Assembly (NCBI GenBank): GCA_963995505.1
Contig: OZ023198.1
Span: 13,383,141 to 13,447,140 of the forward strand
Direction: 5' to 3'
Source of the DNA: Hypericum androsaemum
Taxonomy: Eukaryota; Streptophyta; Magnoliopsida; Malpighiales; Hypericaceae
Length of the DNA stretch: 64,000 bases
Each line of letters begins with the position of its first letter. Position 1 is the first letter of the stretch. Below the pieces are notes generated by a model, which had not been told where the DNA came from, ran no database searches, and was given only the letters and a program-made list of their open reading frames with translations. Made by a program: the position numbers and the translations under genes. Below are positions 44,906 to 56,279 of the stretch, in pieces.

Positions 44906-44979
44906 CCCTTCTTTCTTCTTCCCTCTCTCTTCCCCGCAAAACATTTTTATCACTCAAGAACCAGCACCATCTTCGTAAC

Positions 44980-46122
44980 ACAGATTTGGGGTTTCTAAAT
45001 TCATGTGACGAATCCAAGCACGATCCTCCACCATGGCTTAACAATCTGCGGCAAATCCAAGCAGATTTGGGGTCATGACTCCTGCAAAAATCTTTGGTTC
45101 TCAGCCTGCTCACTGTTTTTTAGTCGAGATTCGCCGCACTCCGTCGCCTAAAAATCACCCCTTCTCCGACCACCACCCTCCGCCACTGCATCAACTCCAC
45201 CATAATTACCCGCAAAATTAGAACAATAATCCCATAGCTTCCCAATCTCTATCTTCCTTGTTATCGGAAGACTTCGCCTCCCATGTTAAACACCACCGCG
45301 ATGGCTGAGGGAGAAGGAGGCGGAGGTGGAGAAGGCCGCCCGTCAAAACACCGAGTTGCAGGGGCGAGCGGCCTAGCTCACCGTCGAGGCCCAAGTCTGG
45401 CAGAATAAGGCTCGGGCCCAGGAGGCCGCCGCCGCCTCCCTCCTCCCTCTTGTTGAGGGACTTCCAGGCAGCGGCAAAGACGCAGTACAGCTCCTCCACC
45501 TCTCCTCCCTCGCCCCTCCACCAAGGCCAGTGACAGACGATGTTCTCTGTGAAACAAGGTCGGCAAGGGGGCGGGGACTAGGGCGGGTCCCACCAGGATG
45601 AGGAGGAAGTGGTTGAGTAGGAGAGGGAGCGGCGGTCGTTAGAGGGAATCGGGTTGTTCATCTCTCTCTCTCTCTCTCTCGCTCTCTCTCGCTCCCTCTC
45701 ACTCTCTCTGGGATTTACGGGAAGAAGAGTGGATGGGTGAAGGGTAGGGTTAGTATTATATATGGAGGGAAGGTGTGGAATCAGGAGCCTCTAACGACAA
45801 GTAACCGGTTCTCTCTTGGATTTGTTTGACTGGAGTAGGAGAAGAGAGAGAGAGAGAGAGAGAGGATGAGAGTGGGGAAGGAGGAGAGAAAGGGGAAGGA
45901 GGAGGGAGGGATGCCACGTGGCGATATGTCATCAACGAACTCTGATGTGGCTGGTCCACGTGGCGGGGCAGGGTCGGGGCAAAACGGGCAAGGTTTGGGC
46001 AGCTGCCCGGGCCTCTAATTGATGTTAATTGGAATAAGTTTCACTCAATTGATACGTTTTGAACTACAGGGTACTGACTTAATTTTTCGTGATACCACAA
46101 AGTACTTAAGTGGACTTTTCCC
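44980..46122. mobile_element. Pack-type TIR element carrying RING E3 fragments
   Basis: 45900-46122 is the same TIR as in the element at the left edge of the window (GGCAAGGTTTGGGCAG, TCACTCAATTGATACG, AGTACTTAAGTGGACTTTT at the outer end). The matching left TIR is not found and may be lost at the NLR junction near 44905. The interior (45078-45590) holds gene fragments and simple repeats (CT)n at 45660-45710 and (GA)n at 45845-45868. Confidence 0.6.
45078..45590 (+). pseudogene. Captured fragments of a BOI-type RING E3 ligase gene
   Basis: One frame from 45078 reads TPAKIFGSQPAHCFLVEIR, a His/Pro-rich stretch, then SLSSLLSEDFASHVKHHRD, the start of the helical region of plant BOI / S-RNase-binding-protein RING ligases. 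After a frame change, 45325-45480 reads EVEKAARQNTELQGRAA, a stop, then LTVEAQVWQNKARAQEAAAASLL, the coiled-coil segment before the RING. The residues between these blocks and the whole C-terminal RING are missing. In intact family members the RING recruits E2 enzymes. The identification rests on remembered family patterns and should be searched. Confidence 0.6.
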
Positions 46123-46800
46123 TAAATTTTATATCATTGCGAAATATTTGGTATTTTTAACTAATTTTTTTAAATATAAATTTCGTAAAGTGTACTTAAT
46201 CAATAAAATATTAAACGTCCAATCTTTTCGTGTCTTCCCTTCTCGATTTGATTTCGCATAATTTTTATAACATCTTCATCAATAAGGTTTTTTTTTTCAC
46301 AAGAGGAAAAGAGGCGGTTTGACCAGACTTCTTTTTAGGGAAAAATTAAAAGAGGATATCAAATTGGAGAGGGATGAGAACAGATTTGGTCCTGTAAGGC
46401 CAAATTCAACTAGAACTGTCCTCGACGATTCAATAGTCTACTCAGTTATGATTTAATAGTATATTCAGTTATGATTTAATGGTCTACTCAATTATGATTC
46501 AATGATCTATTTTTATCCTGCCCCCGATAAATCGGGACCCTTCCGAATAAAAAGGGTTTGATACAATTGTCTACCCATTTATTGAATAGTTTATTCAGTT
46601 ATGATTCAATAGTCTAATTAGTTATAATCGAATAGTTTACTCTGTATATATTGAATAATTTGCTATCCAGATTGGTTATGAATTCTTTGTTACAGGACCA
46701 AATTCGATCCCGAGAGGGATGTGTCGGTTTGCATCTCCATCTCATATTATTAACGGATAAAGATATTTTATTAGTGTGTATTATAAAAAATTGACACTTC
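46120..46800. repeat. Duplicate of 4025-4400, with a MITE inside
   Basis: Collinear with the left-hand copy on both sides of the MITE at 46377-46711. Confidence 0.75.
46377..46711. mobile_element. 335-bp MITE with TTTGGTCCTGTAA TIRs
   Basis: Flanked by GAGAGGGATG at 46367-46376 and 46712-46721. Inverted ends contain TTTGGTCCTGTAA (near 46384) and TTACAGGACCAAA (near 46690). The interior is built of degenerate repeats of about 22 bp (CTACTCAGTTATGATT-TAATAGT). The empty site is preserved near 4283. A 9-10-bp duplication fits a Mutator-type transposase. Confidence 0.85.
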
Positions 46801-47600
46801 CAACTTTACATCCTCATCCACTTCATTCTCCCCATAATAAGTAAAACCCATCATCTTCCCCAAAATTAGTTGATGAAATTGTACCGTTCTTCCTCTTCAT
46901 CTTCCCCAATTAAAATCCATCACCAAAATGGAAACCTATTATTAATTGCCATGGACTTACCCGAAAAAAGTGTGTAAATCACAAGAGAATGAATTCTTAA
47001 TTTGATATTATATAAATTAAATTCTGAAAATGAAAAACTATATAGATTAAATTCTGAAAATGTGAAACTACAATATACTAAGGACTTTTTGCTAGACAGA
47101 ATAATTGGGAATCGCCCGAAAATCGGGAAAGCGAATGTGTGCCTTGTAAAATTTTGGGATAAACGCAATTCAGTATTATGGGTTATATGTAATAGAAACT
47201 TTGTAATTTGTGTTATGAAAATGTCAACCGTTGTACACCGTATTATTTATCAAAGACATTTAAAATTTATCTTCTCGTACGAGTTTTGACTTTTATTGAT
47301 GTGAAAATAATGACATAGTTTTGATTTGTTAATATTGCACAAATCAATTATGTGTTAACTAATATTACTGAAAATTACTAAAATGTTCTCATGCTAAAAA
47401 TTTCAAATCAAGCTAATTAACGCCCACATACCATGTAATTTTCAGTTATATTATTTGACACATCATTTTTTTTAAAGCTCGCTAACCCTATTTTAGGTAT
47501 ATTTTTAAATTCGTACGATTTTAACTCAATACAGTCTTAAATAAATTTAAATATCTTATCATTTAAAATAACTCTCAAATAAATTTAAATATCTTATCAT
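46800..47600. other. Intergenic, no supported gene
   Basis: AT-rich. A short direct repeat with core AAATTCTGAAAATG lies at about 47025 and 47050, and AAATAAATTTAAATATCTTATC repeats at about 47535 and 47580. Confidence 0.5.
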
Positions 47601-48180
47601 TTAAAATAACTCTCATTAGTAGTGAGTAAATTTGGCAGCTGCATGAGATGTATTTGACTTTTGATATGTACCAAGTCAATGTTCTTTCTTCTTTCTCTTG
47701 ATCACAGACAAGAACCATAAATAAGATATGTATAAACGAGATATGTGGTATTTTACCAAGTAGTTATGTGGTATGAATTATATACAGCCTCCCTACTACA
47801 AACTAGTAGGGATTTCATTAGTCGAAAATTCTGTTGAGACTATCATTATTTATAAGTGTTAAAAATTTATTGTATATTTTATGTTATATATGGAGATTCT
47901 GATATAGCATCAAAATGAGTTGATCGTGTTTTCATTGTTGTTCTCAGACAACTTCATTTCATCGCACATTGACGAAATTAAAACTCGTGCTAATCTTTGG
48001 TCCCGTAGACTTTGTTTAAGAAGACGTGCTGGTAAATTTTGGATTGGATATGCAGCTTCCTTGTAGTACTCTACTTTTAGGAGAAAAAAGGTTATAAAGT
48101 GTACCATGAAATTAACAATATGTTTGAAAATACAAATTTATTATAAGGTCATTGCTCGAAATTAGAGTACCGCCTTTTTT
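47600..48180. repeat. Third copy of the NLR 3' flank
   Basis: Same markers as 6230-6830 and 41440-41880 (CTTGATCACAG, AGATATGTATAAACGAGATAT, CAGCCTCCCTACTA). It lies directly 3' of the NLR at 48316. Confidence 0.65.
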
Positions 48181-48315
48181 TTGGGATCAGTAGTACCATG
48201 TATTTATAAAGAACAAATTGATTTACAAAGAGTCAATTGCTAAAAGAATTAGGGAATTAGAGAAATTATAAAAAAAAATGAGCTTGGAGGAATAAGTTAC
48301 CCTCCGACCTTTTGA

Positions 48316-51300
48316 TCAACTAACACGTACGTCGGGGATGTAGGAAATGTTGTGCCACTCTCCTCCTTCCCATTGGTACTTTTCTGCTAGCAGAGGGCAG
48401 CGAAGAATACGAAGACGTTCAAGGGAAGAAGGGAATCCCTCTCTTTGAATGGAACGGAGCCTTGGGCAGCCCCATAGCTGAACCACCCTGAGAGAGGAGG
48501 GGAGTGCCTCTTCTGTTGTTATGGATTCAATGTTGATACAACAAACTATACACAGCTTTTCAAGGCAGGTAAGGCGTTGAAGTCCCCACCCATCTACTGA
48601 TTCCATCTTCAGTCCATCTACTCTAAGAGAGGTGATGGTGAAGGGGAGCGCCACTTCTTCTGAGATCTCATCACAATTCGCTATAGACAAGCTTGTGAGG
48701 GAGGTGAGTTGGTGGATAGGGCTTAATGACTTGAGATTTGGGAGACCAGAGATATCAAGAGTGGTAAGAGATCGAGGCAATCTCTCTTCTTCTTCTGGTA
48801 GCAGCTTCTCAAGGCTGGGGCAATGCCCAATCTCAAGTGTTTGCAGAGTTGTGAGGTGCCGAAGCCCGTAGTAGTCTAGGCTTTTCAAACCACGTAGGCC
48901 TCTGATGACAAGAGTGGTGAGCGTGGGAGGCAACAGCATTGCCTCTGGGAAGGATTCCATTTCCGAAAAAGAGTACCCATAACCATCAACTGTCAGGCAT
49001 GAAAGAGATGGCAGTGCATGCAAGTTCCACTGCTTCCTCCCCTCCATCAGCTTCTTGCAATAGGAAATCTCAAGTGATTCTAATTTGGAAGGCAAACCCC
49101 CTTCCGGAAATGACTCCAGCTCAGGGCAACGCCTCAACTGCAAATCCACGAGACAAGGGAGAACTGACTTCATCTGCGCTGGCAGTGACTTGAGATTATT
49201 TAGATCATGTAACTCTAGCTTGGTCAGAGTTGGAGAAGCTAACTCACACTTGGGAAAACAAACCACTTTCTGACAATAATAGATGCGAAGGGAATCAAGA
49301 CAGTTAAACTGCTCGAGAACCCCTTCCAAAGGACTACATGATTCCGTACCCTCATATCCACATCCCAAATCACAGGAGTCAATACTAACTTTTTTCAGAT
49401 CAGCGATACTTACACCCAAAAATTGTTGAATGTCTCCCAACGTTCCCTCAAGGGATGAATTGTAGCTTCTAGAAAGATGAAGACCATGATGCAGATGTAG
49501 ATTAAATGTTCGGTTTTCATCCCAAAGGTCCACTTTAACAATGGCTGGAGCCGTTGGAAATAGAGCCACAAGTTGGTCACATCCTACGATCTGAAGCTCC
49601 TTGAGAGAGGGTAGTTCACCAGGCAACGCATTTGCAAGTTTGGGGCAGTTTGATATGTACAGTTTTTGAAGGCTAGGAAAAGCTCCATCATGTTGCTCCC
49701 ATGTTATCCACTCGCTCATCCCTTCAAAACACAGAATTTCAAGGGTCTTAAATGGCGGCTTATTTGTTGTAGGCATGGGACTACCGTAGAAACTAGGACC
49801 AACAACCACAATGCCATCACATTCAGAAATATGGAGTGTCTTAAGAGACTCCATATGTCCGAGCGGGGGCATTTCATAGCAGTTTTTGCATCCTTCAAAT
49901 GTCAAAGATACCAAATTCAAGAACATGCGGTGGCCAACCCAATCTGGGAATTTGGTACTCCTGTAACCCCTCACAGTAAGATGCTCTAGCGTACAAGGAG
50001 GTTCAAATCCTTCCAGTACTTTTAGCTCCTTCTGAGAATCATCTGCGTCGTTACCTTCCCAGCTCAACTCCAAATCTCTGAGATGCTTCAAATATTTCAA
50101 AAAGATTCCCGAAGCACCTTGAGCATTCACAACATTTTGAAGGCTCCAAATACGAAGCTTCCTTGTCAACTTTGAGATCTCTTTCAACTCTTCGATGGAG
50201 CCGCAAGAACTCCCTTTCCCAGCAAAGAAATCTGTCAACTTCTGAAGCCTTGTCAGATGGCATAGATTTGGTGGCATCTCTTTCAACTTTGTCCCACTAA
50301 TGTCAAGGAAGCATAGGTTGACGAGGTTGCACAGTTTGGTTGGCAATTTCTTGATAGCTGTTCCAGCAAGATTCAAGAAGTGCAAGCACTTCAAGTCAGC
50401 GATTGAATCAGGTACCTCCTCTAGGTTCTTGCAATCTTCTAGCCACAGAGTCTCCAGATTACACAGTTTACAAATGACATCAGGCAATCTTCTTATGCTT
50501 GTTCTAGACAGATCCAGATACCGCAAGAGCTTCAAGTTTCCAACAGACTCAGGAATCTCCTTTATGTTGACGTAGTTTGAGAGAGACAGTACCCTGAGGC
50601 GTTTAGATGCCTCAAATAAATGTTGGACGACATCACTAGCCAAATATTCAGCCACGTACCATCTGAATGGACGTACAGGTAAAAATGACCTCAATGAGTG
50701 GTTATGATAAATGCCTCGAAACTTTTGTGAGGCGTTATATTTAGCTGATATATAAGAAAAATGGCGAGGCTTCTTTGGCAGCAAGGATGGATCGTCATTT
50801 TCCAGTCTGTAATAAAATTCTCCAGCTACTGATTTAGCTAGATCATGAACAAGATCATGCATTACAAAGCACGTGGAATTCACACTTGATTTTTGGAAAA
50901 ACGATTTCGACAAGAGAGCACCAAAGCAATCAGCCCCAATTTCTTCCATAGACTTACTTCCTTTATGAGAAGCAAAAATACCGTCTGCCATCCACAATCT
51001 AACCAATTCGTCCATTTTAAATTCAAAATCATTTGGAAACAATGCACAATAAGCGAAGCATCTTTTGAGACTGGATGGAAGATAATGATAGCTCAACCTT
51101 AATGCAGGAAGAATGCGACGATCTTCCAGATTCCATATCTCACTTTTCATTATCCGCTCCCATTCAGCTGTGTCCCTTTTTTCACTTAGGAGACTTCCTA
51201 GAGCGTTTGCAGCTAGAGGCAATCCTCCACATTTAGCAGCAATTTTCTTTCCAATTGCTTTCAAATCTGGATAAGCAGTTGGATCTTCATCTCCAAAAGC

Positions 51301-51611
51301 ACATCTTGCAAATACTGACCAACACTCATCGTCACTTAACTTTTTCAATGAATAAATACGAGCATTGGTTGTCAGGGACGCTACTTTATTGCTTCGTGTA
51401 GTTACAATGATCCTGTGATCTCCTTGTTCTCGGCGTCATCCAGTACCTTGCTCACAAAGAGGAGGGTGTTCTTGAGCTTCCTGAGCAGCTTCTTGCTGTT
51501 GGAGTTTGGAGTGTTTAACAAGTCCCAAATGTTCGCCTTAGGGGATAATCTATCGAATAGAACCTGGAGGGCACCAGAGAGGAATGCTCCCGCAACCAAT
51601 TCAGCAGCCAT
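48316..51611 (-). pseudogene. RPP13-like CC-NBS-LRR with deleted nucleotide-binding core
   Basis: Starts at ATG 51611 with a typical Rx-type coiled coil (MAAELVAGAFLSGALQVLFD, ending VLDDAENKEITG). The next bases are already the RNBS-B region in another frame (IIVTTRSNKVASL). P-loop, RNBS-A and kinase-2, and the CC C-terminal half, are deleted, and the junction shifts frame to a stop at 51402. Downstream, a continuous frame of about 1010 codons keeps GLPLAANALGSLL, LRLSYHYLPSSLKRCFAYCALFP, the MHD box (FVMHDLVHDLAKSV) and about 25 LRRs to the stop at 48316. Without a P-loop it cannot bind ATP as a normal NLR. Translation of the LRR part would need an internal start. Confidence 0.9.
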
Positions 51612-51639
51612 CGGGTCTCTCCTACATAGCATCCCCACA

Positions 51640-52440
51640 GGAATGTCAGGATCACGAAAGCAACAATATTGGAGTTAATCTGAACAATATACAAATCACT
51701 TGATTAATGATTATATATTTGCATAAAAACACATTATTAACCTCAACCAAGATACTCCTCAGTTGATTGAAACTTCTATGTATGTGTGTGTATATATATA
51801 TAAATTCTTAATCTATCTACTAGCAAATCTTTGAATATGGTATCTACTCATTGAATATGTCAAGCTAAACAAATCCTTAATCTCTTCTTCTCTTTATTTG
51901 TTCTACTAAATGTTTTAGCATATGTCATTAGGTACGCCTAAATCTTCAAGTGTGGGGATATTGAGGAAGACAGATCCTTATTAAAACCAAACATCTCTCT
52001 CATAAGAGTTTTGATAGATTATATCTGTTTTAATACAAGAGGCTGGGAGAGGGAGAGAAAGTAAGCTAAAAAATCAAATAAAGTGGGTAATCAAAGGATT
52101 AAAATAATATTATTATTCAATCTGCAAGGGGACACTTGTTTGATGTCTTCCTTGATAAAAAGGAAACCCAGTAAGCAAGCATGGAGACAGAGTTAACGAA
52201 TAACGACATCACCTGGGATCCAAAGCAACCGATTTCAACAATCACTTGAAATTGAGATCGCCAAATTGCCAAAAGCTCTCAACTTTTTCTCCTTTTTCTT
52301 TTCTTGGAAGTTCTCTTACGAAGTCAATGACACACAAGTCTTCTTATTTTTAATATCTACTCTTCAATCGATGTACTAAGTTGTTTCCGCGTCCAAGTGG
52401 ATGGATGGGCCTTGAATGAGTGGTGGTGGGGGTAGATTTG
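51640..52440. other. NLR upstream region, no further gene
   Basis: A TG/TA microsatellite lies at 51779-51802. No coding sequence recognised. Confidence 0.5.
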
Positions 52441-52780
52441 GTGGGGACTCGGGTAGTCCCCAAATATGGGACTAACTCAAACCAATATTACTACACATGT
52501 AAATCAATATTACTTCACATGTAAACCAATATCACTTCATAAGTAAACCAGCGTTTTCTAAACCAATATTACTTCACATGTAAACCAATATCACTTCATA
52601 AGTAAACCAGCGTTTTCTAAACCAATATTACTTCACATGCAAACCAATATCACTTCACATGCAAATCAATAACACCTGATAAGTTATTGACCATTAGATT
52701 TAAAGATAATCAAATCTGACGGCCCAAAATGTAGTCTTCACCTATGGACAAATTTTTTTTAGTCCCCACTCAATCCGGTC
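52440..52780. repeat. Minisatellite element, AAACCAATATCACTTCA units
   Basis: About eight imperfect units (ACCAATATTACTTCACATGT, ACCAATATCACTTCATAAGT), with a higher-order 60-bp repeat containing ACCAGCGTTTTCTA. Flanked by GGTGGGGACT on the left and AGTCCCCACT on the right, i.e. short inverted ends. Shares its core with the array at 33735-34085. Confidence 0.8.
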
Positions 52781-54070
52781 TCAGTGGTGGTGGTCTTGTG
52801 AGAAAAGATCGTTCAACATTTGCACTAAAAAACACGTTTATAAATGTGAGTTTGATGTAATGAGATTTTAATTCATTTAAGAAAGTCCTGTGAATGTAAA
52901 AAAATATTATTGAAAGAACTGTCCGCCGAACTCTAAAAATAGCTTGACTTTGAAAAACAAGATTTTGCCAAAAAATACATTTCCAATTTGTATCACACTT
53001 GAGATACGATCTTATTTATCTATATAAAAGTTCCAATAACAAAGAAGCATACAAGCACATTATTCGAAGAAAATCAACTTACGTAATTGTCTTAGCCAAG
53101 ACTTTTTTTCTAGCGACGGGGATAATGGGAGTTCAAATTTCCAACCTGTATTCTTCATCTGCCGACAAACAAACAATTGAAATCGATTAATTTATCTGGA
53201 AATTTAAGAAAACGTGAAGCTAGTGGGTTGGGCCGGACCATGGCAACCACAAAGCCCATAGCCTAAAAGGGCAAAAGCCAAAACCACACTAAAGGCCCAA
53301 CAAGAGAGAGGATGTTGATTCCTTCCATTCTTCTCCACTAAGCTTCCTCCTCATCCTATTTTAGCTTCTCTATGAGTTTCCCTTTTACACATTATGAACT
53401 ACTCAAATTTATCAAAGGCAAATGGCAAGAAAATTCAATTTGCTTTGTGTTCGAGAACTCTTCGTCAAACTAGAACAATTCTTACCACGTCAACTTGATT
53501 GGACTTGGGCACCGCCCTTTCAACTTCACTAATCTCTCTCTCTCTACTACACACACTTTACTCTTTCTTTCCCGTTCCAATTAATTTCTCTCTCCATAGT
53601 AAAATGCACATCAAGAGGGACAGTCGGCGCCGCCTCCCACCCCTGACTGCCTTTGGCGCCGTCCACGGTTAGAAAAAAAAATAGAGAGGGCGATTAAGAT
53701 GCCTTACCTGGCGGCGCCGGAGAATGCTGGAGGCGGTGGCGCGAACAGGTGGCGGCTGAAGTTTCTTCGATTTGGGATTTGGGAAAGCTGGCTTGGGTTT
53801 CGTTTTGTTTCCAAATTTGGGGAGTGTGGGGGAAAGGGGGTTGGAGTTTTTGCCTATTTTTTCACGTCCTGGTTGAACGGAGCGTTACGGTCATATTAAA
53901 ATATTCGGGTGGTTAGTACGGTTTTACTTGTAAAATGATCCAACTTTTTTTATTAGCGGTCGGATCGATTTAACCGATGATGATTTTAAAACTTAGCTTT
54001 CATTTCAATTGATGAGAGTATTGTTGTGTTATCAGATTAGATTTTAAATTTGAGTTATTCTAAATGTAAC
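52780..54070. other. Intergenic, includes a short GC-rich patch
   Basis: 53200-53310 repeats 1260-1410. 53699-53899 has a short ATG-led frame (MPYLAAPENAGGGG) of unknown meaning, possibly a fragment of a captured first exon. No gene supported. Confidence 0.4.
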
Positions 54071-55880
54071 TATGTTAAATACTTAGTGAGAAAACTTTGC
54101 CACTTTCTTAAAGTTTCACTCGGCACGAATCTCGATTAATCGGAATAATAACCCTGCAAAAACAAAAAAAAAATTGCACTTATTATCAAGGATTTTTATT
54201 TTACTTTACCTTTCTATATAAATACACATATATTTGTGACATCAATTTGGCGTAATTAAATTAATTTGAACGTTAACCAGAATTCTTGTCTTTTTTTTAA
54301 GAGATGAAAGTTAAGTTCCTGTCTTTGATACAACCCAAAGCAACTCAATCTTCCTCCTAGAGTTAAGCCATCCATAGCGAAAAACTATAGGGAGATTATG
54401 CAATATAAATATGACCGTAAAGTTATTCAGAACCTACGCTGACCAAATGCAAGAAAGTAAAACAAGAATAAAAAGCCATTTCTCTGTGTCCGTCCTTGCT
54501 CCGTGGTTTGATCCGAAATGGATGACAAACACTTGGATGAACTAACTGCTTTGCGATGGAGGGCTTTTACAGTTATCTCTCTCTTATGGAGAACTATTGA
54601 AAGACTATAACATCTTCCATCCAAGATCAATAGCCATTGCAACATTGATGAATTTCTTGTCCAAGAACCAGTCGTGAAGCCAGATGTTGTCTTGTAAGTT
54701 TTAAATCTAGAAAATTGGTACAAGTGGTAAGTGATTTGAATACATTTAATGAGATTTTGGGTTTAAATTTTATTAATATAAATACATAATTTGAAAAACT
54801 ACTCCTTAAAGATTAAAAAAACTCAGTCTTGTAAATAAATATTACCTTTCAGAGTGGACTAATTCCTCAATAATAGAGAACTTTGCCACATTTTAAAAAT
54901 CTTATCCAATTCAAATCTTAATTAATCAGCTCATTGGATCCTATTGTATTGCATTTTACAAACCACAAAGAAAAGATGAAATTCAATTCCTGTCTTAGCC
55001 ACAAGCCTACAACCGAAACCAACTCAATCTTCCTCCCAAGTTCCTGTCAAGTTTTGCTTCTCAATTTTTTACTCTTTCAGTGAAGAAAAATATAAGTGGA
55101 AAGAGATTGAATTGAAATAGGAGAAATTGTCTCTGTAAAAATCGCATTATTTCTGTTGACAGGAGAGCACAATTTATAATACTAAAGCTGAACTAATTAG
55201 CTATAAACTAGGAGTTATTATGTACACGTTTGTAACTGAGCAAAGTGTGGTGGAGTGGTGCCGCAATCTTCTCCAACTGAATCGGAACCAGTTGGCTGCT
55301 GCATTTGATCACGTGGGAGAGAATTAAGGCAATCTGTTGTTGTGGAGTTGGACTCGGTCACTGGAGCATACTTCGACATTCAGTTCTCAAGTTTTTTGCT
55401 ATTTTGGGACTGGGGTGTAAGTGGGAGAGATCCGGTTTGCATGGTGCTAATTACAGTATTTTTTTATTGCGAATTTTTCTTACTAAATTTTACCGTAATA
55501 AGATTTTGATGCTGCGAGGTTAGAGAAGAGTCTAGTAGTGGAAACTATCGATGTAATTGGTCTTTATTATGAATGAAGGAAGTCATTTACTCGGGAAAAA
55601 AAGTATGCCATCTGTAACGGAAAATTCTAGTGAGATTATCCAATATAAGCACGACCGTAAAATTATTCAGATCCTCGTTGACCAAATGCCAACAAGTCAA
55701 ACAAGAATAAAGCCATTTCTCTGTGCGTCCTTGCACTGATCTGAAATGGATGACAAACACTTAGATCAACTAACTGCTTTTGTGGTGGAGGGCTACGACA
55801 GATGTTTCCATTCAAGATCAATAGACATTGCACATTAATGAATTCCTTGTCCGATAACTCAGGCGCCAATAAAGATGTGA
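54070..55880. repeat. Diverged tandem duplication
   Basis: 54070-54700 recurs as 54870-55050 plus 55600-55880: GAACTTTGCCAC, CTCAATCTTCCTCC, GAGATTATCCAATATAA, CATTTCTCTGTG, GGATGACAAACACTT, ATTCAAGATCAATAG. The second copy is split by 55060-55590. Confidence 0.65.
55060..55600 (+). mobile_element. Insertion in the duplicated block, perhaps a LINE end
   Basis: Present only in the second copy. Part of it (GTTGTTGTGGAGTTGGACTC) resembles the VVVExDS strand of LINE RNase H, and it ends in an A run (GGGAAAAAAAG) at about 55594-55602. Assignment is weak. Confidence 0.35.
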
Positions 55881-55959
55881 TCTTGTTCACTCTCAAGATA
55901 GTCTCGTAAACCGAATTGGTACAAGTTGTAGAGGAGATCTAAATTCAATAAAAAAAAAC

Positions 55960-56279
55960 CTTATCGTGGAGCATTGGTGTGCGGGATTCGTCAATAACAC
56001 TAGCCATTGTGACATATAAACTTTGAAATTATGGGCGATCTTGCGAGGTCTACTATTAGCGTGGAGCATGGAATTTATGTGCATTATACTTGGGACCGCG
56101 GAGTTACTAACTAAGGGCATTGGGAGATAATATCCGCTATTGGTTATTGTGATTACCTGCCAAAACCTTATCCATCGTTCTTGAAAGAGGTCCAATATTA
56201 TTTTCGGTAATGTAATACCTTTGCGAATTGAGCCTCGAATTTTGCTCATCAATTCACACGCGGCTTCCATGTATTGACT
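55960..56279 (+). pseudogene. Possible degenerate LINE RNase H relic
   Basis: Interrupted frames on the plus strand read like LLLAWSMEFMCIILG and AELLTKGI, similar to the ELWAxxxGLxLA and nearby strands of RVT_3 RNase H. Stops and frame changes are frequent; low support. Confidence 0.3.
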
